A DNA stretch of 64,000 nucleotides from Hyphomicrobium_A sp963728165. Lineage in GTDB: Bacteria > Pseudomonadota > Alphaproteobacteria > Rhizobiales > Hyphomicrobiaceae. Positions 55,211 through 63,696 of the stretch are shown here, piece after piece. The position numbers and the translations under genes are program-made. The stretch is from assembly GCA_963728165.1 (NCBI GenBank), contig CAVSIY010000004.1, positions 186,001 through 250,000 on the forward strand, read 5' to 3'. Each line of letters opens with the position of its first letter. The stretch's first letter is position 1. The notes under the pieces are model-generated. The model was given only the letters and a program-made list of their open reading frames with translations, was not told where the DNA came from and did not search any database.

Positions 55211-55828
55211 GTGAGCGTGCTGAAGGGTTTGGCCGAAACGGCCCCAATAGACGACATCGCGGCCTACTTCGAGGAGATGGGCCGCGTCTGCGCCTCGGTG
55301 CGGGTGAACGACCACGAAGGCCGGCCGATGAGCCCGAAGGCCGGCTTCGAGTGGGTGGCCGAGCATGCGGTCAAGGCCCAAGCCAGCGGCAACAAGTTGA
55401 TCCTGATCGGCAACGGCGGCAGCGCCGCAATTTGTAGTCACCAGGCCATCGAGTTCCTGAAGAACGGCGGCATTCGCGCGCTGGCCTTGAACGACGGCGC
55501 GTCGCTGACGGCGCTTGCCAACGACTTCGGCTATGCCAACGTGTTCGCCGAGCAATTGAGGATGATCGGCCAGCGCGGCGATCTGCTCATCGCCATCAGC
55601 AGCTCGGGCCAGTCGACCAACATCCTCAAAGGGGTCGAGGTCGCCCGCTCGCACGGCATCACGGTCGCGACGTTCAGCGGCTTCAAGCCCGACAACCTGT
55701 TGCGCGGCAAGGGCGACGTGAACTTCTATGTCGCCTCCGATCAGTATGGCTTCGTCGAAATCGCGCATCACGCGCTCATCCAGTCCATCCTCGACCTCAA
55801 CGTGATCCCCAGGCGATCCGCCGAATGA
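55211..55828 (+). CDS. SIS-domain protein, D-sedoheptulose 7-phosphate isomerase-like (GmhA-like)
   Basis: A 205-residue sugar isomerase. LILIGNGGSAAICSHQAIEFLK, the DGASLTALANDFGYANVFAEQL stretch and ISSSGQSTNILKGVEVARSHGI match GmhA, which begins heptose synthesis for the LPS core; GFVEIAHHALIQSILD closes the fold. An unusual insertion (residues 28-42) distinguishes it slightly. Translation starts with GTG at 55211 after GGGGAGGG. It may be cotranscribed with the CysN-CysC-like gene 28 bases on. Confidence 0.85.
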   Translation: MSVLKGLAETAPIDDIAAYFEEMGRVCASVRVNDHEGRPMSPKAGFEWVAEHAVKAQASGNKLILIGNGGSAAICSHQAIEFLKNGGIRALALNDGASLTALANDFGYANVFAEQLRMIGQRGDLLIAISSSGQSTNILKGVEVARSHGITVATFSGFKPDNLLRGKGDVNFYVASDQYGFVEIAHHALIQSILDLNVIPRRSAE

Positions 55829-55856
55829 TCCACCGTGGCGATCGCCTCGCCACGGC

Positions 55857-57608
55857 ATGCAACCGCCCAAACCATCGTTCGTGATGCACGGAGTTTCGCC
55901 ACCCCCCAAGGCACGCCAGACAACGCTTCGCGTGTGGGTGGGGACAAGCCCTGGTGAGGCAACCTCGACGCTGGCGGGGCGGCTCAATGCGGCCGGCGCA
56001 TCGATCGTCGCCGAAGCGGCCGCGGACGCAACCCAGCAGGACCACGCGGCGCTGGCTGCAGCCGCTTTCGATGCCTGCATCGTCATCGTCGACGCCGCCA
56101 AAGGTCTGACGACAGAAGCGCGTCGCGAGGCGGCAATCGCTTGCACGAGCGGCGTGCGACATCTCGTGCTTGCCGTGACCAGCTCCGATCTCGCCGACTT
56201 GGAAAGAAGCGCCTACGCGAGCCTCGCACAAGCGTTCCAAACGTATGCGGCGCATTTCGATCTCGCCACCGCCACCGCCATCCCTCTTTCCGTTTCTCGC
56301 GGCGACAACCTCACGCAGCGCTGCGCCAGCCTGCCCTGGTACGACGGCCCCACCCTGCTTGAGCATCTGTCGGGCATCGACATCGATCCCGACCGGCGCC
56401 AGCGCCCGCTGCGGCTTCCCATCCGCCAGGTCTCGCGCCCCGATCCCGACAGCCGGCATTACGCCGGCACGATCGCGAGCGGCACGCTGCGCCGTGGCGA
56501 CACCGTGCAGGTGGCGATCTCGGGCGTCACCAGCACCATCGAGCGCATTCTTATCGACGAGAGCCCGCGCGAGGAAGCCGGCGCCGAAGATACCGTTGCC
56601 GTAGTGCTCTCCTCTCATATCGATGTCGCCAGCGGCGACGTCCTCGTTCATCCCGAGCATCGCCCGCAGATTGCCGAGCAGTTCGCCGCCCACCTTGCCT
56701 GGCTCGCCAAGGAGCCGCTGCTGCCGGGCCGCGACTATTCGCTGAAGCTCGGCACGCGCACGGTGACCGCCAGCGTGACGGCGGTGAAGTACCGCCTCGA
56801 CGTCGATACGCTGCACCACGATGCGGCGCGCACGCTCGCTCGCAATGAGCTCGGCGCGTGCACGATCGCCGCGGCGGCGCCGCTCGCCGTCGACGACTTC
56901 GCCGAGTTTCCCCAATCGGGCCGCTTCGTCCTCACCGAACGCCACAGCGATGCGGTCCTCGCGGTGGGCACCATCGATTTCGCGCTGCGCCGCGGCATCA
57001 ACATCCACCTGCAGCCGCTGTCGGTGAGCAAGAGCGTGCGCGCGTCGCTCAAGACGCAAGCGCCCTGCATCGTATGGTTCACCGGACTGTCGGGCGCCGG
57101 CAAGTCCACCATCGCCAACCTCGTGGAAGGCGAGCTCGCCGCCCGCGGCTTCCACACCTATCTGCTCGACGGCGACAACGTGCGCCACGGCCTCAACAAG
57201 GATCTGGGCTTCACCGCCGCCGACCGGGTCGAGAACGTGCGCCGCGTCGGCGAGGTGGCGAAGCTGTTCGTCGATGCCGGCCTCATCGTGCTGTGCTCGT
57301 TCATCTCGCCGTTCCGCGCCGAGCGCGCTGCCGTGCGCGGTCTCGTGGATGGCGCCGAGTTCATCGAGATCTACGTCAAGGCGCCGCTCGAGCTGTGCGA
57401 GACCCGCGATCCCAAGGGGCTCTACGCCAAGAGTCGCGCCGGCCGGCTGCCGAACTTCACCGGCATTGATTCGCCCTACGAGGCGCCCGACGCTCCCGAT
57501 CTCGTGCTCGACACAGCCGCAACCTCGGCCGAGGAGCTCGCCCAACTCGTCTTGGCCCTGCTCGAAGCGCGCGCAATTGTCGCGCCGTCATCCTCCAAGT
57601 CGCGCTGA
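55857..57608 (+). CDS. CysN-CysC-like fusion with degenerate GTPase site and intact APS kinase
   Basis: A 583-residue protein. Residues 20-190 align with the GTPase domain of sulfate adenylyltransferase subunit CysN but lack its key residues: the P-loop is GTSPGEATST (G29-T38) in place of GSVDDGKST, the DTPGHEQY switch is absent and NKMDL is TSSDL. Later CysN parts are preserved: SLPWYDGPTLLEHL, RQVSRPDPDSRHYAGTIASG and HIDVASGDVLVHPE. From residue 405 an adenylylsulfate kinase follows: WFTGLSGAGKST (410-418), DGDNVRHGLNKDLGF and SFISPFRAERA, intact. No cysD is near. It probably makes PAPS for sulfation of an envelope polysaccharide; see finding. A second ATG at 55884 is possible. Confidence 0.85.
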   Translation: MQPPKPSFVMHGVSPPPKARQTTLRVWVGTSPGEATSTLAGRLNAAGASIVAEAAADATQQDHAALAAAAFDACIVIVDAAKGLTTEARREAAIACTSGVRHLVLAVTSSDLADLERSAYASLAQAFQTYAAHFDLATATAIPLSVSRGDNLTQRCASLPWYDGPTLLEHLSGIDIDPDRRQRPLRLPIRQVSRPDPDSRHYAGTIASGTLRRGDTVQVAISGVTSTIERILIDESPREEAGAEDTVAVVLSSHIDVASGDVLVHPEHRPQIAEQFAAHLAWLAKEPLLPGRDYSLKLGTRTVTASVTAVKYRLDVDTLHHDAARTLARNELGACTIAAAAPLAVDDFAEFPQSGRFVLTERHSDAVLAVGTIDFALRRGINIHLQPLSVSKSVRASLKTQAPCIVWFTGLSGAGKSTIANLVEGELAARGFHTYLLDGDNVRHGLNKDLGFTAADRVENVRRVGEVAKLFVDAGLIVLCSFISPFRAERAAVRGLVDGAEFIEIYVKAPLELCETRDPKGLYAKSRAGRLPNFTGIDSPYEAPDAPDLVLDTAATSAEELAQLVLALLEARAIVAPSSSKSR

Positions 57609-57760
57609 TTGCTGCCCAAAGCCCGTGTTGTAGTTCACCTCGTGGGGCGGGGCGCCGCGTACGTGGCCCAATGAGCACATCCTGGAAATTTATGAGCCGG
57701 CCGATCCCTCAGCTGTCGATGTTTGGGTAAAATTGCAGCGCTCAAAAGGGTTTGGCATCC

Positions 57761-58183
57761 ATGGCGGCAATCCGGCTTGCTGGCAATCGGGTGAGGTCTA
57801 TCACCTCGACGTGCGCGCTTGCATTGGCGCTGGCTGCTTGCTCCACCGTCCAGGACTTGGCCGGCATCGATCATCCCGGATACCAGAAGAACGGGAGCTA
57901 TGTCCTCAGCTCGCAGGAGCAGGTGCTCGGCTGCCGCGCACTGGAGGAGCGCTCGAAAGGTCTGCAGGAGCAGATGCAGGAGCTCTCGCAACGTGCTGTG
58001 CAGGAGATGCAGCAGGTTCCCCATACCGTCGTGACGGCGTGGGGCCGCTTGGTCGGCTCTCCCGAGGAGGGCGTGCCGGCCGTCGCGGAGTACAACGAGG
58101 CGCGCGCTGAATCGACTGCCTTGAACGCGACGCTGGCGCGCAAGGGCTGCAGCGCGACGGATACGGCGTCGATCAAGCGCTGA
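57761..58183 (+). CDS. Small predicted lipoprotein
   Basis: A 140-residue protein with a lipobox, ALALALAACSTVQDL, so the mature protein would carry a lipidated Cys near residue 27. The mature domain is alpha-helical and Gln/Glu-rich (SKGLQEQMQELSQRAVQEMQQVP) with two further cysteines. Not recognised. The frame is open from 57752. It lies between the CysN-CysC-like and O-antigen ligase genes, both envelope genes. Confidence 0.68.
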   Translation: MAAIRLAGNRVRSITSTCALALALAACSTVQDLAGIDHPGYQKNGSYVLSSQEQVLGCRALEERSKGLQEQMQELSQRAVQEMQQVPHTVVTAWGRLVGSPEEGVPAVAEYNEARAESTALNATLARKGCSATDTASIKR

Positions 58184-58210
58184 CGCCTTCCGCGCCGCGC
58201 TTTGCGGCGG

Positions 58211-59584
58211 TCACGCCCGCACGGCCCCTTGCTCCAGGCGCGCCGGCGACGCGACCCTCCCATCCGATCCGCTGTCTCTCGCGATGAGGCTTGCCCCCAG
58301 TACGAACAGCGCCGCAGCAAATCCGAACATGCTGACAAACCAGATCTGCCACATGCCGTAGCTCGAAGCCGCCATGGCGGCGACGGAGACGAAGGTGGCG
58401 TAGGCGTAGGGCTGAAGCGGGCGCGCCAGCGACCTTATGGCCTGCAGCACCGCCAGACCCAGCAGTGTCAGCAGGGTGGCGCCGATCAGGCCGAGCTCGA
58501 ACCACGTCTGCAGATAGACGCTGTGGGAATGCGCCGACAGCGTCCGCTCAAATCTCTCGTCGGGCTCCGTCTCCGACATCCTCTTTTCCAACAACGGTCC
58601 CAGCACGTAGGTCGTTCGCGCACCCACGCCGAACCAGGGCGCCTGCAATACGTGCTCGGCGGTATAGTTCCAGATGATGATGCGGTGGCGCGCCGAGCCC
58701 TGCAGCCAGGCGGCGTTGTGCAGATCGAGCCGGTGGGCGATCAAGGCCGAGGGCAGCACCGCGAGACAGGCAATGACCCAGCCTGCCACCACGACGCGTC
58801 CCGTCAGGCGCACCGCGACGTGCGCGGCTCCGAAGGCGGCAAGCCCTGCGACAAACGCCAGCTGGGAGGACTGGTGATTGGAGAGCATGATGACGACGCC
58901 GGCGAGGCCGACCATGAAGCTTGCCACCAAGAGGCCCGTGCGCCGCGTCAACGTGCCTATCGCCGCCATCACGGCCGGCCACAGGAACAGCGCGGCGGGG
59001 ACCATGTTGCGGCTTAGGTCCTCGGGCGAAATGAAGGTGAGCTTGGTGCCGTTCCAGCCGAAATACTCGGCGTGAGGGAGATCGGTGGGGCTGAGGCTCA
59101 GCGCATTGTAGACCCACAGCTTGATGCTCTGGCCGCCGACGATCTCGATGAACAGATAGCAGAGCCCGACGAGGAGCCCGATCCACAGCCCCTCTCCCAT
59201 ATGCAGAAGCTGGGGGCGGGTCTCGTCGGCAAGGAGCCGCATCAGCGCCAGTGTGCCGCCCGCAACGAGGATGGCGAGAAAGGTTATGAGCAAGCTGACG
59301 GCTGGCTCCATCGCCCAGGTGGCGCTGAGGAACGCGTAGCCGAGGAAGACGGCCAGGTGGCCCGAGACCGGCCCGGGCCGCGGCACGGCGCGCTCAATCT
59401 CGCCGCTGGCGAAGGCGGCGGCGAGAAACGCCGCGACCACCACGGCGTAAAGGAAGGGCACCGTGCGCGCGCTGACGAGCGCGGCCACGACGGCGACCGT
59501 GAGGATCGAGCCCAGCGAGATGCCGCGGCTGCGGGTAGACAGCGGATAGCGGCCCCTGTCGAGCTCGTGCGAGAACATCTCCAC
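58211..59584 (-). CDS. O-antigen ligase / polymerase family membrane protein
   Basis: A 457-residue protein with about eleven hydrophobic helices. A long periplasmic loop between the late helices contains GSARHRIIIWNYTAEHVLQAPWFGVGA and SAHSHSVYLQTWFELGLIGATLL. The latter, with H-S-x-Y-L-x-x-x-x-E-x-G, is the Wzy_C signature of O-antigen ligases (WaaL) and polymerases (Wzy). It should join or polymerise polysaccharide chains on the periplasmic face. WaaL and Wzy cannot be told apart by eye. Confidence 0.87.
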   Translation of the reverse strand: MEMFSHELDRGRYPLSTRSRGISLGSILTVAVVAALVSARTVPFLYAVVVAAFLAAAFASGEIERAVPRPGPVSGHLAVFLGYAFLSATWAMEPAVSLLITFLAILVAGGTLALMRLLADETRPQLLHMGEGLWIGLLVGLCYLFIEIVGGQSIKLWVYNALSLSPTDLPHAEYFGWNGTKLTFISPEDLSRNMVPAALFLWPAVMAAIGTLTRRTGLLVASFMVGLAGVVIMLSNHQSSQLAFVAGLAAFGAAHVAVRLTGRVVVAGWVIACLAVLPSALIAHRLDLHNAAWLQGSARHRIIIWNYTAEHVLQAPWFGVGARTTYVLGPLLEKRMSETEPDERFERTLSAHSHSVYLQTWFELGLIGATLLTLLGLAVLQAIRSLARPLQPYAYATFVSVAAMAASSYGMWQIWFVSMFGFAAALFVLGASLIARDSGSDGRVASPARLEQGAVRA

Positions 59585-59709
59585 CCCTGCGATGACCGGG
59601 AGCCTGATTTTGCGTCGCCGAACCTAGGTCGGCGGCGATCCGAACTCAATCGGGTCTCGATCGGCGGTGGATAAACTGCTTCAGCGGCGCCATCGCGCGC
59701 CGCGGCCGC

Positions 59710-60267
59710 TCAGGCGGCGCGGTCGCCGGTTTGGGCCCGATGGTCGGCTGCGACTGAGAAGGGGACGCACTCCATTGCGCGCCGGTTCGCACCCATGCTG
59801 TGCAAGGCCGCGAGCATGCGGCCCTCGCGCCGCAACAGCCCATCGGCGAGCGCCACGAACAGACGGTTGGGGACGGCGGTATCGGACGACCGCCGCAAGG
59901 CCCGCGCGATGGCCTCCTCGGAGGCCTTGGGATTGAGGGTGCACAAGGCGATGAACGCCGCCGCGGTCGAGCGGCTGAGCCCCGCATGACAGTGGATCAA
60001 GAGCGGCGCCTCCTTGTCCCAGCCCTGCACGAAGTCGATCAGCTCCACGACATGCTCCGCGCTCGGCGGCGTGGCGCCCGCTTGCGCCTCGGTGATGTCG
60101 TGCATGGAGAGCTTCAGGTGGCACTCGCTGGCGATCGACGCCGGCGTTGCCGGCACCAAATCGGCGCTGATGGCGCTCACCAGATGACTTGCGCCGGTCT
60201 CATCGGCTACGTCGGGAACGTGCGCGAGCGCGCAAACATGAATGGCTGCCGACCGTCGGAGTGTCAT
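59710..60267 (-). CDS. Protein tyrosine/dual-specificity phosphatase-like protein
   Basis: A 185-residue protein with the cysteine phosphatase loop LLIHCHAGLSRSTAAAFIAL (HCX5R: Cys and Arg as nucleophile and phosphate binder), preceded by LSMHDITEAQAG, which supplies the general-acid Asp. This is the fold of small tyrosine or dual-specificity phosphatases. Bacterial members often regulate exopolysaccharide tyrosine kinases; here the polysaccharide setting supports that, but no such kinase is seen in the window. Confidence 0.83.
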   Translation of the reverse strand: MTLRRSAAIHVCALAHVPDVADETGASHLVSAISADLVPATPASIASECHLKLSMHDITEAQAGATPPSAEHVVELIDFVQGWDKEAPLLIHCHAGLSRSTAAAFIALCTLNPKASEEAIARALRRSSDTAVPNRLFVALADGLLRREGRMLAALHSMGANRRAMECVPFSVAADHRAQTGDRAA

Positions 60268-60509
60268 GATCCCTCTACGTTCGATTGGGCTTGGCGCACC
60301 GCGGCCGAATGACAGACAACAGTGACCGTTTCAAGAATGTGCGCCGGCGGCGGGTGGAATTGCGGCGCCCTCGAGGGGACAGCGTTAACCGCACACTTTG
60401 AACAGTTTTCTATATTCACCGCCTCAGGGGCCCAAATTGCTGTGGGCAAGCCTGCCCGGAACGTCCCGTCAGATTGCTAATGACCCCCAACATGGGTAGC
60501 GAACTTTTG

Positions 60510-62498
60510 ATGTGCGGGATTGCGGGGTTCATCGGCGGCGGGCGTCACGCGGGGCGAGCGGATCTCATCGCGCGCCACATGGCCGATGCGATCGCGCGGC
60601 GCGGCCCCGACGACCACGGCGTTTGGCTCGATACAGATGCCGGTGTGGCGCTGGCGCACCGCCGGCTCTCAATCGTCGACCTGACGCCCGCGGGGCACCA
60701 GCCCATGCTCGACCGCTCGGGCCGCTTCGTCCTCACCTTCAACGGCGAGATCTACAATCACGCAGAGCTGCGCGCCGAGCTCGAGCGCTCGGGCGCGGCT
60801 CCGCGCTGGCGCGGCCATTGCGACACCGAGGTGCTGCTCGAGGCCATCGCGGCGTGGGGCGTGCGTGGCGCGCTTCAGCGCGCCGTCGGCATGTTCGCCT
60901 TGGCGCTGTGGGACAGGCGCGAGCGCACGCTCGTCCTGGCGCGCGACCGCCTCGGCGAGAAACCGCTCTACTACGGGTGGCTTGGCCCGACGCTCGTGTT
61001 CGGCTCGGAGTTGTCGGCGCTTGCCGCGCATCCCGATTGGCAGGGCGAGATCGACCGCGACGCGCTCGGCCTGCTCGTGCGCCTCAACTACGTGCCGGCC
61101 CCGCACGCGATCTACAAGGGCATCCGCAAAGTCGTCCCCGGCACCTATCTGGTGCTTCGCGCCGGCGCCCGCGAGGGCACGACCGAGACCTACTGGGACG
61201 CGGGCGCAGTCGCGATAGCCGGCGCACGCACGCCCTTCAGCGGCAGCCCCGAGGAGGCGGTGGAGCGGACGGAGGCGTTGATCCGCCAGTCGCTGCAAGG
61301 TCAGATGATGGCGGATGTGCCGCTCGGGGCTTTCCTGTCGGGCGGCATCGATTCCTCCACCGTCGTGGCGCTGATGCAGGCCATGGTAGCGCGCCCCGTG
61401 CGCACCTTCTCCATCGGCTTCAACGAGAAGGGCTACGACGAGGCGCCGCATGCCAAGGCGGTGGCGCGCCAGCTCGGCACCGACCACACCGAGCTCTACG
61501 TCACCATGAAAGAGGCGATGGCGGTGGTGCCGCAGTTGCCCTCGCTCTACAGCGAGCCCTTCGCCGACGTGTCGCAGATCCCTACCTTCCTCGTCTCCGA
61601 GCTCGCACGCCGCCACGTGACGGTGGCGCTGTCGGGCGACGGCGGCGATGAGCTGTTCTCCGGCTACACGCGCTATGCGATCGGCGACAGGCTGTGGCGC
61701 GTCCTCTCCAAGGTTCCCCCGGGCGCGCGCCGCGGTGCCGCAGCCCTCCTGAAGCGCATCCCGGCCAAGCGATGGGACGAGGTCCTCGGGGGCCCTCTGC
61801 GCCTGCTGCCGGAGCGGACGCGGCCGCGCCTCGTGGGCGACAAGCTCCACAAGGCGGCGGGCGTCATCGGCCTTGGCAGTGCCGATGCGATCTATCAGGG
61901 GCTGATCTCGCTGTGGGCCGACCCCGCCGCCGTCGTCATCGGCGCCGGCGGCCCGCAGACGCAGCACGACGCGGTGCAGCTCGACGACCCGGTGCGGCGC
62001 ATGATGCACCAGGACCTCGTCGGCTACCTTCCCGACGACATCCTGGTGAAGGTCGACCGCGCCTCCATGGCGGTGGGGCTCGAAGCGCGCGTGCCGCTGC
62101 TCGATCACCGCCTCGTCGAGTTCACGTGGAGCTTGCCGCTCGCGCACTTGCGCCGCGAGGGCCAATCCAAGTGGCCGCTGCGCCGCATTCTCGCGCGCCA
62201 CGTGCCGCCCAATCTCACCCAGCGCCCGAAGATGGGCTTCGGCGTGCCGATCGACAGCTGGCTGCGCGGGGGCCTGCGCGACTGGGCCGAGAGCCTGCTC
62301 GATCCGCGCCGCCTCGCCGAGGAGGGCCTGTTCCACCCCGAGCCGATCCGCGCCGCATGGCAAGCCCACCTCGAAGGCCACCGCAACCTTCAGTATCAGC
62401 TGTGGAGCGTGCTGATGTTCCAGGCCTGGAACGCGGAGCAACGCGCCGCGCGCGCGACGACCCCACCGCGCCCGATGGCCGCCGCCGCGAGGGTCTGA
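60510..62498 (+). CDS. asnB: Asparagine synthase (glutamine-hydrolysing)
   Basis: A 662-residue amidotransferase. Translation must start at 60510 so that Cys2 becomes the N-terminal nucleophile (MCGIAGFIGG). The glutaminase domain shows RRGPDDHGVW, AHRRLSIVDLTPAGHQPM and FNGEIYNH. The synthetase domain has GAFLSGGIDSSTVVALM (ATP pyrophosphatase loop), SGDGGDELFSGYTRY, and HQDLVGYLPDDILVKVDRASM. Such AsnB copies in polysaccharide loci often amidate sugars or peptides rather than make free asparagine. The glycosyltransferase start follows its stop by one base. Confidence 0.93.
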   Translation: MCGIAGFIGGGRHAGRADLIARHMADAIARRGPDDHGVWLDTDAGVALAHRRLSIVDLTPAGHQPMLDRSGRFVLTFNGEIYNHAELRAELERSGAAPRWRGHCDTEVLLEAIAAWGVRGALQRAVGMFALALWDRRERTLVLARDRLGEKPLYYGWLGPTLVFGSELSALAAHPDWQGEIDRDALGLLVRLNYVPAPHAIYKGIRKVVPGTYLVLRAGAREGTTETYWDAGAVAIAGARTPFSGSPEEAVERTEALIRQSLQGQMMADVPLGAFLSGGIDSSTVVALMQAMVARPVRTFSIGFNEKGYDEAPHAKAVARQLGTDHTELYVTMKEAMAVVPQLPSLYSEPFADVSQIPTFLVSELARRHVTVALSGDGGDELFSGYTRYAIGDRLWRVLSKVPPGARRGAAALLKRIPAKRWDEVLGGPLRLLPERTRPRLVGDKLHKAAGVIGLGSADAIYQGLISLWADPAAVVIGAGGPQTQHDAVQLDDPVRRMMHQDLVGYLPDDILVKVDRASMAVGLEARVPLLDHRLVEFTWSLPLAHLRREGQSKWPLRRILARHVPPNLTQRPKMGFGVPIDSWLRGGLRDWAESLLDPRRLAEEGLFHPEPIRAAWQAHLEGHRNLQYQLWSVLMFQAWNAEQRAARATTPPRPMAAAARV

Positions 62499-62499
62499 C

Positions 62500-63696
62500 A
62501 TGACGCGCCGACCAAAGCTGCTCTATCTCGTCTCGGAGGACTGGTACTTCGTCTCGCACCGCCTCCCGCTCGCGGTCGCGGCCAAGCAGGCCGGCTACGA
62601 CGTCGCGGTCGCAACGCGCGTTGCCCACCACGGCGAGATGATCAAGGACGCAGGCCTGCGCCTCATCCCGATCTCGCTCAAGCGCTCGAGCCTTAATCCC
62701 GTGCACGAGCTGCGCACGCTGTCGGAGCTCGCAGCGCTCTTTGCCAGCGAGGCGCCCGACCTCGTGCACAACGTCGCCGTGAAGCCGGTCATCTACGGCG
62801 CCCGCGCCGCGCGCAAAGCCGGCGTCAAAGGCGTCGTCAATGCGCTCATGGGTCTGGGCTGGGTGTTCAGCTCCGACAGCGTCAAGGCCCGCGCCCTGCG
62901 CCCCTTCATCGCCGGCGCGCTGCGCCAAGCCTTGTCCGCTCCCGATACCCGCACCATCGTGCAGAACGCCGACGACGCGGCCCTGCTCGCCGAGCGCGAG
63001 CTTGCCCCGCGCGATTCGATCCGCCTCATCCGCGGCTCCGGCGTCGACCCTGCCAAGTATGCGACGGCCGAGCCACGGCCCGGCATCCCCTTGGTCGTGC
63101 TGCCGGCGCGGCTCCTCGTCGCCAAGGGCGTCGGCGAGTTCATGCGCGCCGCGGCCCTGCTCCAGGTCGAAGGCATCACCGCGCGCTTTGCGCTCATCGG
63201 CGAGCCAGACACCGACAACCCCGCCGCGATCGCGCGCGAGGAGATCGAGCGCTTCGTCGCCGCCGGATACGTCGAGCACTGGGGCTGGCGCAACGATATC
63301 CCCGAGGTGCTCAGCGCCGCGAGCCTCGTGTGCCTGCCGACATTCTACGGCGAGGGCGTGCCGAAAGCGCTCATCGAGGCGGCTGCCAGCGCGCGCGCCA
63401 TCGTCGCCACCGACGTCCCCGGCTGCCGCGAGATCGTGCGCCCGGGCGAGAACGGCTGGCTGGTGCCCCCGCGCGACGTGACGGCGCTGGCAACGGCCTT
63501 GCGCCAGGCCATCGCGCAGCCGGGCCTGTGCGCGGAGTATGGGGCGCGCGGCCGCCGCATGGTCGAGCGCGAGTTCTCGCTCGACGCCGTCATCGGGGAT
63601 ACGCTTAGCGTCTACGGCGAGCTCGTCGCCAAGCCGGCCGCACGCACCGATTTCGAGGACACGACCAATGTCGTGCCCCTGCGGCGTGCGAGCTAG
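62500..63696 (+). CDS. Glycosyltransferase family 4 protein
   Basis: A 398-residue GT-B enzyme. The N-terminal half, LLYLVSEDWYFVSHRLPLAVAAKQAGYDVAVATRV and NVAVKPVIYGARAARKAGVKGVV, resembles the acceptor domain of Wbp-type glycosyltransferases. The C-terminal half has PARLLVAKGVGEFMRAAALL, a donor-binding NDIPEVLSAASLVCLPTFYGEGVPKALIEAAASARAIVATDVPGCREIV with the EGVPKALIEA motif, and NGWLVPP. It transfers a sugar to a lipid-linked repeat unit, probably together with asnB. It overlaps the convergent epimerase stop by four bases (CTAG). Confidence 0.9.
   Translation: MTRRPKLLYLVSEDWYFVSHRLPLAVAAKQAGYDVAVATRVAHHGEMIKDAGLRLIPISLKRSSLNPVHELRTLSELAALFASEAPDLVHNVAVKPVIYGARAARKAGVKGVVNALMGLGWVFSSDSVKARALRPFIAGALRQALSAPDTRTIVQNADDAALLAERELAPRDSIRLIRGSGVDPAKYATAEPRPGIPLVVLPARLLVAKGVGEFMRAAALLQVEGITARFALIGEPDTDNPAAIAREEIERFVAAGYVEHWGWRNDIPEVLSAASLVCLPTFYGEGVPKALIEAAASARAIVATDVPGCREIVRPGENGWLVPPRDVTALATALRQAIAQPGLCAEYGARGRRMVEREFSLDAVIGDTLSVYGELVAKPAARTDFEDTTNVVPLRRAS

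Noticed and set aside
55797..57545. Long open frame of 582 codons on the minus strand, considered because the sense gene is unusual
   Set aside because: The sense frame has clear CysN barrel and APS kinase motifs; the antisense product is low-complexity and without a domain.
60669..62501. Long open frame of 610 codons on the minus strand
   Set aside because: Antisense to asnB, whose motifs are complete; no recognisable domain in the antisense frame.
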